Both the position numbers and the translations under genes were made by a program. From assembly GCA_964389025.1 (NCBI GenBank), contig CAYMCQ010000012.1:1-64000 (forward strand): a DNA stretch of 64,000 nt. The letters are read 5' to 3'. This DNA comes from CAYMCQ01 sp964389025. GTDB lineage: Bacteria > Verrucomicrobiota > Verrucomicrobiia > Limisphaerales > CAYMCQ01. The notes under the pieces are model-generated. The model was not told the origin of the DNA and ran no database searches. It worked only from the letters and a program-made list of their open reading frames with translations. Positions 1 to 8,511 of the stretch are shown here, piece after piece. The first letter of the stretch is position 1. The number at the start of each line of letters is the position of its first letter.

Positions 1-301
1 TCATGCCTCTGACCTTATCAGACTATGTGCCAATGTCAATATGAATTGCTATAGTTCGTCGTTCCTGAAAAACTCTTTTACGGGCGGGTGAGTGAAACGG
101 TGAGGGATTGAGTGCTTGCGACGAGACGAATGAGTTGAAGCCAAAAAAGGAGGCGCTGGCGCATCTGGGCGGCGTGGTCGTCGGCCTGCTGACATGGGTC
201 GCGTGGCGGAAAATTGAATTGCAACCAGCCAAATCATAAAGCAGCGACGCGAACACTTGACCCGCAAGCCGCTGCTTTTACTATTTCGCCAACCAACGCT
301 C
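1..301. other. Leader region without a supported gene
   Basis: No convincing gene was found here. The reading frames on the minus strand have low-complexity, arginine-rich translations typical of shadow frames. A short plus-strand frame ending at about 240 would give a roughly 34-residue peptide with one hydrophobic stretch (VVVGLLTWVAW), but it has no clear start or ribosome site. It may be the tail of a decayed gene. The region presumably carries the promoter of the gene that follows. Confidence 0.4.
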
Positions 302-1810
302 ATGCGTTCAACAATTAAAATATTTTCATCCGCTCTCTGTTTGTGCGTTGGCGCAGTTTCTTCCGCCAATGCGCAACCCGACTGGTTGAACGCCGGCCTG
401 TTGTTCGATGATTTTCCGCTGACGCTCGCGGACGGACACCGCGCTGAAGCGCTCGGGCCGCTTTTTCGCTTCGAGGAAAAAGAGACGCAGCAGCAATGGG
501 CCGTGCCGCCGCTCGGCTCCTACACCCGCGACCGCGAGACAGATTTTTCAGAGCTCGATCTGGCCTATCCCATTTTGACCTACGATCGCTTTGGCCGGGA
601 ATATCGCTGGCAATTTTTTCAGCTCTTCAGTTTTGCCGGCGGACGGGATCAGAACGAAACAGATGCCCGCCGGCTCACAATTTTCCCATTCTATTTCCAG
701 CAGCGCTCGACTGACCCGGAAAAAAATTACACCGCGCTGATTCCGTTTTACGGCCATGTGAAAAATCGTCTGCTCCGCGATGAAATCAAGTTTGTCATGA
801 TGCCGGTTTACGCGCAGAGCAGAAAAAAAGACGTCGTCACGGACAACTGGTTCTATCCGATTTTCAGTTTGCGGCGCGGCGACGGTCTGCGCGGCTGGAA
901 ATTTTGGCCGGTCGTCGGCCACGAGCACAAGGAAATCACGACGAGCACCAACATCTGGGGCGACGAAGCAATCATCGGCGGCCACGACAAATTTTTTGCC
1001 GCGTGGCCGTTTTTCCTGAACGCGCGAACCGGCATCGGCACGACGAATCCCGTTCACCAGAACGCCATCCTGCCGCTTTACAGTTTGTATCGCTCGCCGC
1101 AACGCGACTCGTCCACTTTTCTCTGGCCGTTTTTCAATTACAGCGACGACCGCGAAAAAGAATATCGCGAATGGGATTTGCCCTACCCTCTCGTTGTTTT
1201 TGCGCGCGGCGAAGGCAAGACGGGAAACCGCGTTTGGCCGTTGTTCAGCCATATGAAGACCCCGACGCAGCAGAGCGATTTCTATCTGTGGCCTTTTTAT
1301 TCCTTCAAACGCTTTCACTCCGACCCGCTCGAACGCGAGCGCGCGCGGATTTTGTTTTTCCTTTACTCGGACGTGAACGAAAAAAACACCGAAACCGGCG
1401 ACGCATCGAACCGCAAAGATTTCTGGCCGCTGTTCACGCGCAAAAAGAATTTCAACGGCGACACGCGGCTGCAAATTCTTGCGCCGCTTGAGCCATTTTT
1501 GCCGAACAACAAAAGCATCGAGCGCGCTTATTCGCCGGTCTGGTCGGTCTTCCGCGCGGAAAAAAACGCGAAGACCGGCGCGAACAGCCAGTCGCTTCTC
1601 TGGAACCTTTACCGCCGCGACGCCGCGCCGGCGTCGAAAAAAATCTCGCTCTTGTTCGGACTTTTCCAGTATCAATCAAACACGCAAGGCAAACGCTTGA
1701 GAGTTTTTTATGTTCCGTTCGGTAAATCCGAGAAGTCAGCCACAGTTCAAGACCCGGCTCGAAAAAACAAACAATCGTCGTATGAATCCCCGAAACAACG
1801 GCCAGGCTGA
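302..1810 (+). CDS. Secreted aromatic-rich hypothetical protein
   Basis: Product unknown. I chose the ATG at 302 over an upstream in-frame codon at 257 because it starts a good signal peptide (MRSTIKIFSSALCLCVGAVSSANA, cleavage after ANA). The mature protein of about 480 residues is full of repeated short strands rich in Trp, Phe, Tyr and Pro (WPFF, WPLFSH, LWPFYSF, FYPIFS), alternating with charged turns. This suggests a repetitive beta structure and possibly an outer-membrane or cell-surface protein. It lies just upstream of mlaEFD on the same strand, separated by a palindromic repeat, so a role in the envelope is possible but not shown. Confidence 0.7.
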   Translation: MRSTIKIFSSALCLCVGAVSSANAQPDWLNAGLLFDDFPLTLADGHRAEALGPLFRFEEKETQQQWAVPPLGSYTRDRETDFSELDLAYPILTYDRFGREYRWQFFQLFSFAGGRDQNETDARRLTIFPFYFQQRSTDPEKNYTALIPFYGHVKNRLLRDEIKFVMMPVYAQSRKKDVVTDNWFYPIFSLRRGDGLRGWKFWPVVGHEHKEITTSTNIWGDEAIIGGHDKFFAAWPFFLNARTGIGTTNPVHQNAILPLYSLYRSPQRDSSTFLWPFFNYSDDREKEYREWDLPYPLVVFARGEGKTGNRVWPLFSHMKTPTQQSDFYLWPFYSFKRFHSDPLERERARILFFLYSDVNEKNTETGDASNRKDFWPLFTRKKNFNGDTRLQILAPLEPFLPNNKSIERAYSPVWSVFRAEKNAKTGANSQSLLWNLYRRDAAPASKKISLLFGLFQYQSNTQGKRLRVFYVPFGKSEKSATVQDPARKNKQSSYESPKQRPG

Positions 1811-1835
1811 ATTCACCCGCGAGTCTGAACGCCTT

Positions 1836-1997
1836 GTGGGTGGCACGCGCGTCTCGCGCGTCAAATTCGGCGTCCCGCCGAATTTTGTCGAGAGAGTTCG
1901 ATTGTTGTTTATTGTCCGTCGGCCTGAATGGCCGAACTTTCGCGACGGTTTTCGGCGAGACGCCGAAAACAACAGGCGGGACGCCTGTGCCACCCAA
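1836..1997. repeat. Palindromic repeat family A, copy 1
   Basis: This is about 160 bp with inverted ends: GTGGGTGGCAC at the left and GTGCCACCCA at the right. It contains successive small hairpins (GCGCG-TCT-CGCGC, TTCGGCG-TCC-CGCCGAA, TTCGGCG-AGA-CGCCGAA, CAGGCG-GGA-CGCCTG). A second copy of equal length and the same hairpin order is at 62087-62246. It fills the gap between the secreted protein and mlaE and ends 28 bases before the mlaE start codon, so it will be in the mlaE leader RNA. There is no transposase in it. It resembles a MITE or REP-like element. Confidence 0.8.
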
Positions 1998-2025
1998 CGT
2001 TTTGTCGGAGTTCACGGCAGATTTT

Positions 2026-2769
2026 ATGTTTGAAAACATCGGACAAATGATCGCGCTGTTCTGGGCCACGCTGCTGGCGCTGCCGCGCACGTGGCGTCAG
2101 CGGCACAAAGTTTATGACCAGTTTTTTGAAATCGGCAGCGCGAGCCTGCTGATGGCCTGCATTTTGTCCCTGTTCATCGGCGGCGTCATCGCGCTGCAAA
2201 CCGGGCCAATTCTCGCCGAGCGCGGTCTGGCCGCTTTCATCGGCGCAGTCGTCGGCAATTCGGTTTGCAGAGAACTCGCGCCAGTGATGATGTCCATTCT
2301 GATCGCGGGCAGAATCGGCTCGGCGATGGCCGCGGAAATCGGCTCGATGCGCGTGTATCAGGAAATTGACGCGCTGCGGACGATGAACATCAACCCGGTT
2401 AATTACCTCGTGCTGCCACGGCTCGTGGCCATTGCGGTGGCGCTGCCGATGCTCGTGATTTTTGCGATCATGGTCGGCTGGCTCGGCGGCGCGCTCGTGT
2501 CGGCAATCAACAACAAGATCAACGTTCCATACCAGACGTTCTTCAACACGCTCAGTCACAGCCTCGACGCCGGCGATGTCATCAACGGAGTTTTCAAAAG
2601 TTTTGTTTTTGCCATCGTCGTCGGCATCGTCTCATGTCATCAGGGACTGAACACGATTGGCGGGCCGCGCGGCATCGGACGCTCCGTCACGAAGGCGGTC
2701 GTCAATTCCATCGTGCTGATTTTGATCCTCGATTATTTCCTGACGCGCTGGCTGATGTATTTCGACTGA
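2026..2769 (+). CDS. mlaE: MlaE-type ABC transporter permease
   Basis: This 247-residue protein is the permease of a phospholipid/ABC transport complex (MlaE/YrbE, DUF140 family) in the inner membrane. Family features are the segment ALQTGPILAERGLAAFIGAVV, the central RELAPVMMSILIAGRIGSAM motif, AAEIGSMRVYQEIDALRTM and hydrophobic C-terminal helices. The frame is open back to 1834, but that stretch is only the translated palindromic repeat. The ATG at 2026 (MFENIGQM) gives the usual family length. Its stop overlaps the start of mlaF (TGATG), which implies translational coupling. Confidence 0.93.
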   Translation: MFENIGQMIALFWATLLALPRTWRQRHKVYDQFFEIGSASLLMACILSLFIGGVIALQTGPILAERGLAAFIGAVVGNSVCRELAPVMMSILIAGRIGSAMAAEIGSMRVYQEIDALRTMNINPVNYLVLPRLVAIAVALPMLVIFAIMVGWLGGALVSAINNKINVPYQTFFNTLSHSLDAGDVINGVFKSFVFAIVVGIVSCHQGLNTIGGPRGIGRSVTKAVVNSIVLILILDYFLTRWLMYFD

Positions 2770-3560
2770 TGAACCCGCAACCACAAAATCAACACGGTGT
2801 TAAGGTCGAAGTTCGTGACCTGCGGAAAAGTTTTGACGGCCATGAGGTGCTCAAGGGTCTGGACTTCGACGTGAAACCGGGGGAAATTTTTTGCATCATG
2901 GGGCCTAGCGGCAGCGGAAAAACGGTTTTGCTCAAGCACCTGATCGGCTTGGAAACTCCCGATGCCGGAAAAATTTTAATCCAGGGCGAGACGATTCAAT
3001 CGCCCGAGGTCATGGACAAATACCGCATGGCGATGGTCTTCCAATCCGGCGCGCTGCTGAATTCGCTGACCGTCGGCGAAAACGTCGCGCTTTACCTCAC
3101 CGAGCATCGGCTCAAACCACCGGAAGAAATCTCGCGCATCGTTTCGGAAAAACTGGAGATCGTCGGCTTGAAAGACGCTGAAAACAAAATGCCCGCTGAC
3201 CTCTCCGGCGGCATGAAGAAACGCGCCGCCATCGCCCGCGCGCTTGTCATCGAGCCGCAATTGATTCTTTACGACGAGCCGACCAGCGAGCTTGACCCGC
3301 TGAGCGCCGAAACCATCGCGGAGGAAATCGTGAGCTTGAACGAGCGCATCCATGTCACGTCGCTCATCGTGTCGCACGACCGCGATCTGGCCCTGGCCGT
3401 TGCAACCCGGATAGCATTCATTCACGAGGGAAAGATTATTTCGATCGGCACGCCGGAGGAATTCAAGCGGAGTCGCGACCCGATCATCCGGAAATTTTTT
3501 GCTGCAGGTTTTAACAACAACAACGACAAAGAAAAGGAACTCCATGAAAAACAGTCTTGA
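2769..3560 (+). CDS. mlaF: MlaF-type ABC transporter ATPase
   Basis: This 263-residue ATPase powers the MlaE permease. Visible motifs are Walker A GPSGSGKT (residues 45-52), Q-loop Gln92, signature LSGGM (145-149), Walker B LILYDEP (165-171) and an SHD switch. The start at 2769 overlaps the mlaE stop. The frame is open further upstream, but only through the mlaE sequence. The last 17 bases overlap the start of mlaD. The three-gene order is the conserved core of Mla/Ttg2-type systems. No mlaC, mlaB or mlaA is adjacent. Confidence 0.95.
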   Translation: MNPQPQNQHGVKVEVRDLRKSFDGHEVLKGLDFDVKPGEIFCIMGPSGSGKTVLLKHLIGLETPDAGKILIQGETIQSPEVMDKYRMAMVFQSGALLNSLTVGENVALYLTEHRLKPPEEISRIVSEKLEIVGLKDAENKMPADLSGGMKKRAAIARALVIEPQLILYDEPTSELDPLSAETIAEEIVSLNERIHVTSLIVSHDRDLALAVATRIAFIHEGKIISIGTPEEFKRSRDPIIRKFFAAGFNNNNDKEKELHEKQS

Positions 3561-4518
3561 AACACGGCTCGGAATTTTTGTGGCGCTGACGCTCATCGCG
3601 CTCTTCATCATTCTTGAAATGATCGGCGGCCTGAGTTTTTTCAAAAGCGGCTACCAGATTGACGCCTTCTTCAACACGGCCCAGGAACTCAAGGTGGGCG
3701 ACGCCGTGAAAATGGCCGGCGTCGAAATCGGCAAAGTGAAACAAATCACCATCGCGACGAATCTGAACAAGGTGCGCGTCACGATGAAACTGGAAAAGGG
3801 AGCCGCCGTGAAAACGGACAGCACCGCGACCATCAAGTTCGCCGGCCTGATGGGGCAGAATTTTGTTTCGATTGATTTTGGCGCGGCAGGCCAGCCTGCG
3901 CAGGACGGCTTCATCATCAACACCGCCGAACAGGCCGACCTCAGCCAGATCATGCAAAAGATGGACAACGTCGCGGGTGGGATTGAAAACATCACCAAGA
4001 GTTTCTCCGGCGACACAATCGAAAACCTTCTCGGGCCGCTCACCGATTTCCTGAAGGCCAACAGAGACGCTCTCAGCGCGAGCATCACAAACTTGAAAAC
4101 GATTTCCGACCAGATTTCGCGGGGCGAAGGCACGGTCGGCAAATTGATTTTTGATGACGCGCTTTACAACGCCTCACTTGAGACGGTGACAAATTTGCAG
4201 GCCGCGACGGATGAAATGCGGGCCACGATGAGCGACGCGCGCAAGATTGTGGACCAAATCAATTCCGGCGAAGGCACGGTCGGCAGGCTGGTCAAAGATG
4301 ATTCCCTTTGGCGCGAGACGACCAATTCCATGACAAACCTCCGGGAAATTCTGGAGAAGATAAATCGCGGTCAGGGTTCCGTCGGCAAGCTCGTCAACGA
4401 CGAGGAATTTTACAAGAACGCGAAACTGACATTACAGAAACTCGACAAGGCGACCGAAGGTCTGGAAGACCAAGGCCCGCTCAGCATACTTGGAATTGCG
4501 GTGAACAGTTTGTTTTAG
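3544..4518 (+). CDS. mlaD: MlaD family substrate-binding protein (MCE domain)
   Basis: This 324-residue protein has one N-terminal transmembrane anchor (LGIFVALTLIALFIILEMIGG) followed by a single MCE domain with GDAVKMAGVEIGKVKQI. MCE proteins form periplasmic lipid-conducting rings on MlaEF. The C-terminal half is helical and contains three copies of G-x-G-(T/S)-V-G-(K/R)-L (GEGTVGKLIFDD, GEGTVGRLVKDD, GQGSVGKLVNDE) spaced by about 50 residues, longer than E. coli MlaD. The start at 3544 has an AAGGA ribosome site about 8 bases upstream. It is the last gene of the operon. Confidence 0.93.
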   Translation: MKNSLETRLGIFVALTLIALFIILEMIGGLSFFKSGYQIDAFFNTAQELKVGDAVKMAGVEIGKVKQITIATNLNKVRVTMKLEKGAAVKTDSTATIKFAGLMGQNFVSIDFGAAGQPAQDGFIINTAEQADLSQIMQKMDNVAGGIENITKSFSGDTIENLLGPLTDFLKANRDALSASITNLKTISDQISRGEGTVGKLIFDDALYNASLETVTNLQAATDEMRATMSDARKIVDQINSGEGTVGRLVKDDSLWRETTNSMTNLREILEKINRGQGSVGKLVNDEEFYKNAKLTLQKLDKATEGLEDQGPLSILGIAVNSLF

Positions 4519-4618
4519 TTCTAGTTTTCTAGCTACGACAATGTCAATACTCGGGACTGACCCCTTTTCGGGGGAATTTCGATATTCAAAAAACTTTACG
4601 GCGATAAGTATTACCAGA

Positions 4619-5101
4619 ATGAATGAGATCAGACTGAACAGATTATCCTACGAAGAATTTGGAAAGCTAAGATTTCTCTCATTCTTTCCACGAACTGCTG
4701 ATTATTACATTGATGACTCAGGTGGTTTCGAGTGTCCGATCGGTTTGGCGAATTTGAAAGGATATGGCCCTACTTGCTTCATAAGCTTGCCCAAGCCCTC
4801 TCATCAGACCGTCGGGATTGATCTCGACTTCGAAAATGGTTGCCCTGAGGTAGCAGGCAATCTTCTATTGGAGCGCCTAGGATTGGATCTTCGGAAGGGC
4901 ATGTCTTACAAGCAAGTTAGAGAGGCGTTGGGACGGCCGGAACGCGAAGATTTCAAAGGGTTTCCTCGTTTTGTTGTTGGAACCATGTGGCCATACTTTG
5001 TTGCCTGCACCATAACGAAGGAATCAGGATTGTGTCGTGTTAGCATTTATCGAAAGGATCTGGCAGATAAGGAAATACGACGGTTAAAACAAAGCGAGTA
5101 A
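4619..5101 (+). CDS. Hypothetical protein inside the inverted-repeat unit
   Basis: I do not recognise this protein. The ATG at 4619 (MNEIRLNRLSYEEFGKLRF) gives 160 residues. An ATG at 4541 would extend it through the terminal repeat and is unlikely. The protein is soluble, without signal peptide or membrane segment. Near the C-terminus is a segment LRKGMSYKQVREALGRPERE, reminiscent of SmpA/BamE-like or immunity-like small proteins in which a 'G-M-t-x-x-q-V-x-x-l-lG-x-P' pattern occurs, but the rest gives no firm assignment. Codon use is more AT-rich than in the flanking operons, consistent with transfer. Confidence 0.6.
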   Translation: MNEIRLNRLSYEEFGKLRFLSFFPRTADYYIDDSGGFECPIGLANLKGYGPTCFISLPKPSHQTVGIDLDFENGCPEVAGNLLLERLGLDLRKGMSYKQVREALGRPEREDFKGFPRFVVGTMWPYFVACTITKESGLCRVSIYRKDLADKEIRRLKQSE

Positions 5102-5114
5102 GGGGGTCAGTCCT

Positions 5115-5205
5115 GAATGGTGCTTAGTTAAGGCAGCGATTCGCTGAGTTTTCGCGGGAATTCGCAGGAAATTCATCGAGCAGGGTTCTTAACTAAGCGC
5201 CATTC
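5115..5205. repeat. Long inverted repeat (stem-loop) downstream of the cargo gene
   Basis: GAATGGTGCTTAGTTAAG (5115-5132) pairs with CTTAACTAAGCGCCATTC (5188-5205), 17 of 18 positions, around a 55-base spacer. Both arms directly adjoin copies of GGGTCAGTCCTGA. It could be a nested mini-element or the terminator of the small gene. Confidence 0.7.
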
Positions 5206-5256
5206 GGGTCAGTCCTGAGTATTTACACAGCACGGAGTTCATTCGCATTCCATTAC

Positions 5257-6540
5257 TTACACACGCGGTTCCCAACCTCGGCGATATTCGCGCGACCAAA
5301 ACTTCATCGCGCCTTTGTCGCCGACGATTTTTCTCGATTGCGGATCGAAGTTGACCGTGTGGCCGCTGCGCCAGGCGATGTTGCCGAGATGACACAACAA
5401 CGTGCTGCGCTGGCCGTCTTCTATTTCCGAATTCAGTTTTTTTTCGCCGTGAATGGCGTCGAGGAAATTTCTGAAATGGCTTGTGTCGTCGCTCCTGCCT
5501 TTGATTTCGCGGACGATTTTTTGGTTCAGGTCGAAGAACGTCGCGTTGTTGCCGGCGATGACGAGCGAGCCTTTCTCGCCGTAAAAGTTCACCCCGAAAC
5601 TCGTCCCTTCAAACCCGCGCGGATCACAGCTTTGGCCCTCCCAAACGATGCCGCAATTGCCGAAATCGAACGTTGCAACGTAAATGTCCGGCGACTCCCA
5701 ATCGTCCTGAAAGTGATAGCGGTTGCCGCCGCACGTCACCCGTTTCGGATGGTGAACGCGCAAACCCCACCGGGCGAGGTCAAGCGCGTGGACGCCGTTG
5801 TTGCCGAGTTCGCCCGTGCCCCAGTTCCAGAACCAATGCCAGTTGTAGTGAAGGATGTTGTCTTTGTAAGGTTTCTCCGGCGCCGGGCCTTGCCAGAGTG
5901 AATAATCAAGCCACCCGGGAACTGGAACTTCTTTTCCGCGGCCAATAGTCGGGCGATGGTTCGTATACCACGCACGCGCGAAAAAAACTTTTCCAATTTC
6001 GCCATTGTGCAGCGCGTTGATCGCCTCGATGACCCACGGCCAGCTTCGACGCTGGTTTCCCATCTGCACGACGCGCTTGTGCTTGCGCGCGGCGGCGACG
6101 ATCAGTTCCGCCTCGCGCGCGTTGTGGCTGCCGGGTTTTTCGACATAGACGTGTTTCCCCGCTGCGCAGGCGAGAATGGTGGCGGGCGCGTGCCAGTGGT
6201 CGGGCGCGGCGATTGAAATGACGTCGAGCGATTTGTCTTCGAGAACTTTGCGGATGTCTTTTTCGCCTTTGGGTCTGCGGCCCGTTTTCTTTTCGACGGC
6301 TGCGATGCCTTTTTCCACCGCGCGGGAATCCACGTCGCAAATGAAAGCAACCTCGGCGTCCGGCAGCGCGAGATAGCCCGCAATGTGATCCATGCCGCGA
6401 TTGTTGCAGCCCATGATGGCGATGGTGATTTTTCGGTTGGCGGAATTTGCAGCGCGCAGAGCAACGGGGCTGAAGGCAACAGCAGCGGTGAGGACAGAAG
6501 TTTGCCGGATGAAATCGCGGCGGTGGATTTTGTTTTGCAT
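5257..6540 (-). CDS. Gfo/Idh/MocA family oxidoreductase, Tat-exported
   Basis: This 427-residue NAD(P)-dependent sugar or cyclitol oxidoreductase family protein starts at 6540 with a twin-arginine-like signal (HRRDFIRQTSVLTAAVAF, then ALRAAN), so it should be exported folded. The Rossmann fold begins at ITIAIMGCNNRG and the family motif VYVEKPGSHNAREAE carries the conserved EKP lysine. A C-terminal half with NWGTGELGNNGVHALDLARW matches the PVC-type exported subfamily. The substrate cannot be read from sequence. It is transcribed in the same direction as tmk, about 90 bases downstream of it. Confidence 0.9.
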   Translation of the reverse strand: MQNKIHRRDFIRQTSVLTAAVAFSPVALRAANSANRKITIAIMGCNNRGMDHIAGYLALPDAEVAFICDVDSRAVEKGIAAVEKKTGRRPKGEKDIRKVLEDKSLDVISIAAPDHWHAPATILACAAGKHVYVEKPGSHNAREAELIVAAARKHKRVVQMGNQRRSWPWVIEAINALHNGEIGKVFFARAWYTNHRPTIGRGKEVPVPGWLDYSLWQGPAPEKPYKDNILHYNWHWFWNWGTGELGNNGVHALDLARWGLRVHHPKRVTCGGNRYHFQDDWESPDIYVATFDFGNCGIVWEGQSCDPRGFEGTSFGVNFYGEKGSLVIAGNNATFFDLNQKIVREIKGRSDDTSHFRNFLDAIHGEKKLNSEIEDGQRSTLLCHLGNIAWRSGHTVNFDPQSRKIVGDKGAMKFWSREYRRGWEPRV

Positions 6541-6629
6541 GGTGCTGAAAGTAGTTCTGCCACAGAGATACCGAGGACACAGAGAATTCAACTAAATTCT
6601 CCCGGTGGTCCCTGTGGCTCTGTGGCGAT

Positions 6630-7271
6630 TCAACTTTTTAACAGCGGCTCAACAAGTTTCCAGACTTGTTCCCGGACTTTTTCAACGGTGCCGGTGGCAT
6701 CGAGCACTTTGATCCGCTCAGGTTCGGCGGCGGCGATGGCGGCGTAACCTTTCGCGACGCGCTCGAAAAAATTTCTGTCCGCCTCCTCAATGCGGTCGCG
6801 CACGAATGGCAAAGTGGATTGCCGCGACGCGAGCCGGGCTTCCTTGACTGCTAGCGGCACCTGCAGGAGCAGCGTCAAATCAGGCCGCGTGCCGCCGACG
6901 GCGGAATCAATAATTTGTTTCACCATCTTCAAGTCCAATTGCCGACCGTAACCCTGATACGCGGTCGTTGAATCATAAAATCTGTCCGACAAAACAATTT
7001 CTCCGGCGGCGAGCGCCGGGCGGATAGTTTCGCGGACGAGTTGCGCGCGGCTGGCGTTCATCAGCAGCAATTCCGTCTCGGCCATCATCGCGTGATTGTC
7101 CTTGCTGTGTTTGAGCGTGTGGCGGATCTCTTCGCCGATGGGAGTGCCGCCGGGTTCGCGGATGAGGCGGACTTTGAAACCGCGCTCGCGCAGGCGTTCG
7201 TTCAAAAGGGAAATCTGCGTGGACTTGCCACTGCCTTCCGTGCCTTCGAATGTGATTAAACGGCCTTTCAT
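6630..7271 (-). CDS. tmk: Thymidylate kinase
   Basis: This 213-residue enzyme phosphorylates dTMP to dTDP for DNA synthesis. The P-loop GTEGSGKS lies at residues 10-17, the REPGGTPIGEEIR motif at 39-51 and LSDRFYDSTTAYQGYGR at 94-110. The start at 7271 (MKGRLITFEG) is the family start; nine further in-frame residues upstream are not typical. The length is normal. Confidence 0.96.
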   Translation of the reverse strand: MKGRLITFEGTEGSGKSTQISLLNERLRERGFKVRLIREPGGTPIGEEIRHTLKHSKDNHAMMAETELLLMNASRAQLVRETIRPALAAGEIVLSDRFYDSTTAYQGYGRQLDLKMVKQIIDSAVGGTRPDLTLLLQVPLAVKEARLASRQSTLPFVRDRIEEADRNFFERVAKGYAAIAAAEPERIKVLDATGTVEKVREQVWKLVEPLLKS

Positions 7272-7330
7272 TTCAGGAACGCGACGCGATTCGCGCAATG
7301 AATGAGCCGGTTTGCCCGTGCGTTGGCAAA

Positions 7331-8419
7331 TTATTTTTTTACCGGTTGAACCGTCGGCAAAATAACCGCCTGCGGACTACCAGGAATGCCGGGCGGCGGA
7401 GGCGGACCGGGACTGACGGAAGCTTGGGGTGGCTGATTGCTCGGCGCAGGGATGGCGGCCGGTGGCTTAATCTGCACGGTCGGCTTGTGCTCGCGGGGAA
7501 AATCCGTGGTCATGTAAACGACTAGTGAATCAATCTGTTCTTTCTTCAATGGCCCGCCGTGTTCCTGTGCGAATGCGGGCATCAATGAACCAGGTTTCTC
7601 AACGCCATTGGCAATCATCGCCCGCCAATAGTTCGTGTCCGGCGGGCGGTTCAGCGCCAGGATGTCCGGCACCATCGAGGCGCGATGTTCAGAGTCATGG
7701 CAAATGCCGCAAGCCACTGTGTAAAGTTCTTTGCCCATTTTGCCGAGGGCCGGCGTAACGTGGCACGAAGCGCAATCATTCTTGAAAACGGCCTGGCGAT
7801 CATTCTTGGCAAGCTCTTGATTTTTTTTCCGGTCGTCTTCGACCATTCCCGCGGGTGGCTGGGCGGCGATGCCGGTGACGTAGAGCGTTTTCGTCCCGTT
7901 GGTGGATTGGATGGTGAGAGTCTTTGTCTGCTTGCTGCCTGGCGGCTTGCCTGCGAGATTCATCGTTGCGTTCAACTCGTCGTTTGCGCCGGGCTGGATG
8001 ACCCACGGCATCGCGGGCAGCTTTGCGGCGGTGCAACCGCACGACGCATGAACTCCAATGATATGCACTGGCACGTCGGAAACGTTTTTGAAATTGAACT
8101 TGAACGTCGCGGTTTCGTTGGACTTGGCTTGATACTCCTTCGTCTCGGCGTCGAAAACAAGATTCGTCATTATGACACCCGGCGGCACCGCCGGCTTTGG
8201 CGGGGTGGCGGGCGGAGTCACTGCCACGGCAGGATTGCTCACGATGACTTGGGGCGTTGGAGCCACAACCACTGGAAGGTTTGAGACGATCACCTGGGCC
8301 GGCTGCTTCGCCGTGGCAGCGGACTTGACTGCTTCGTCCGCACAAACGACGAAGGGCAGAAAAATCATTCCACCGCAGAGCAGGCCAAGAAATTTTTCAG
8401 AAAAATTTGATCCAATCAT
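7331..8419 (-). CDS. Exported DUF1573 and diheme cytochrome c fusion protein
   Basis: This 362-residue protein has an N-terminal signal or anchor (FLGLLCGGMIFLPFVVCA) and a Pro/Ala/Val-rich linker. A DUF1573 domain spans about residues 82-186, including the HASCGCT motif. A cytochrome c-like domain has two haem sites, CASCH (216-220) and CGICH (237-241); Met280 is a possible axial ligand. The tail is proline-rich. DUF1573 is an ASH/PapD-like beta-sandwich of unknown function. Joined to haem sites it suggests a periplasmic electron-transfer or envelope redox role. The haem partner is not identifiable here. Confidence 0.85.
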   Translation of the reverse strand: MIGSNFSEKFLGLLCGGMIFLPFVVCADEAVKSAATAKQPAQVIVSNLPVVVAPTPQVIVSNPAVAVTPPATPPKPAVPPGVIMTNLVFDAETKEYQAKSNETATFKFNFKNVSDVPVHIIGVHASCGCTAAKLPAMPWVIQPGANDELNATMNLAGKPPGSKQTKTLTIQSTNGTKTLYVTGIAAQPPAGMVEDDRKKNQELAKNDRQAVFKNDCASCHVTPALGKMGKELYTVACGICHDSEHRASMVPDILALNRPPDTNYWRAMIANGVEKPGSLMPAFAQEHGGPLKKEQIDSLVVYMTTDFPREHKPTVQIKPPAAIPAPSNQPPQASVSPGPPPPPGIPGSPQAVILPTVQPVKK

Positions 8420-8511
8420 GCGCGGGAAAGTAGCAGTTTCAAAACCACTTGGCGAGTAAAATTCTTGTAAAAGTCACGGGAAAGCTCGCTATCTAGAACA
8501 AACCTGCAATG

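Larger units (their letters stand above)
4546..5223. mobile_element. Possible cargo unit bounded by 18-bp inverted repeats
   Basis: The left end reads AATACTCGGGACTGACCC (4546-4563) and the right end, inverted, reads AATACTCAGGACTGACCC (5206-5223), with 17 of 18 positions matching. A third GGGTCAGTCCTGA copy lies just after the enclosed gene (5105-5117). The unit holds one small gene whose base composition looks more AT-rich than its neighbours. No transposase is present, so if it is mobile it is non-autonomous. I saw no clear target-site duplication. The boundaries are direct observation; mobility is inference. Confidence 0.5.

Noticed and set aside
1834..2025. A 64-residue N-terminal extension of MlaE
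   Set aside because: The segment is simply the translated palindromic repeat A. The family starts near MFENIGQM.
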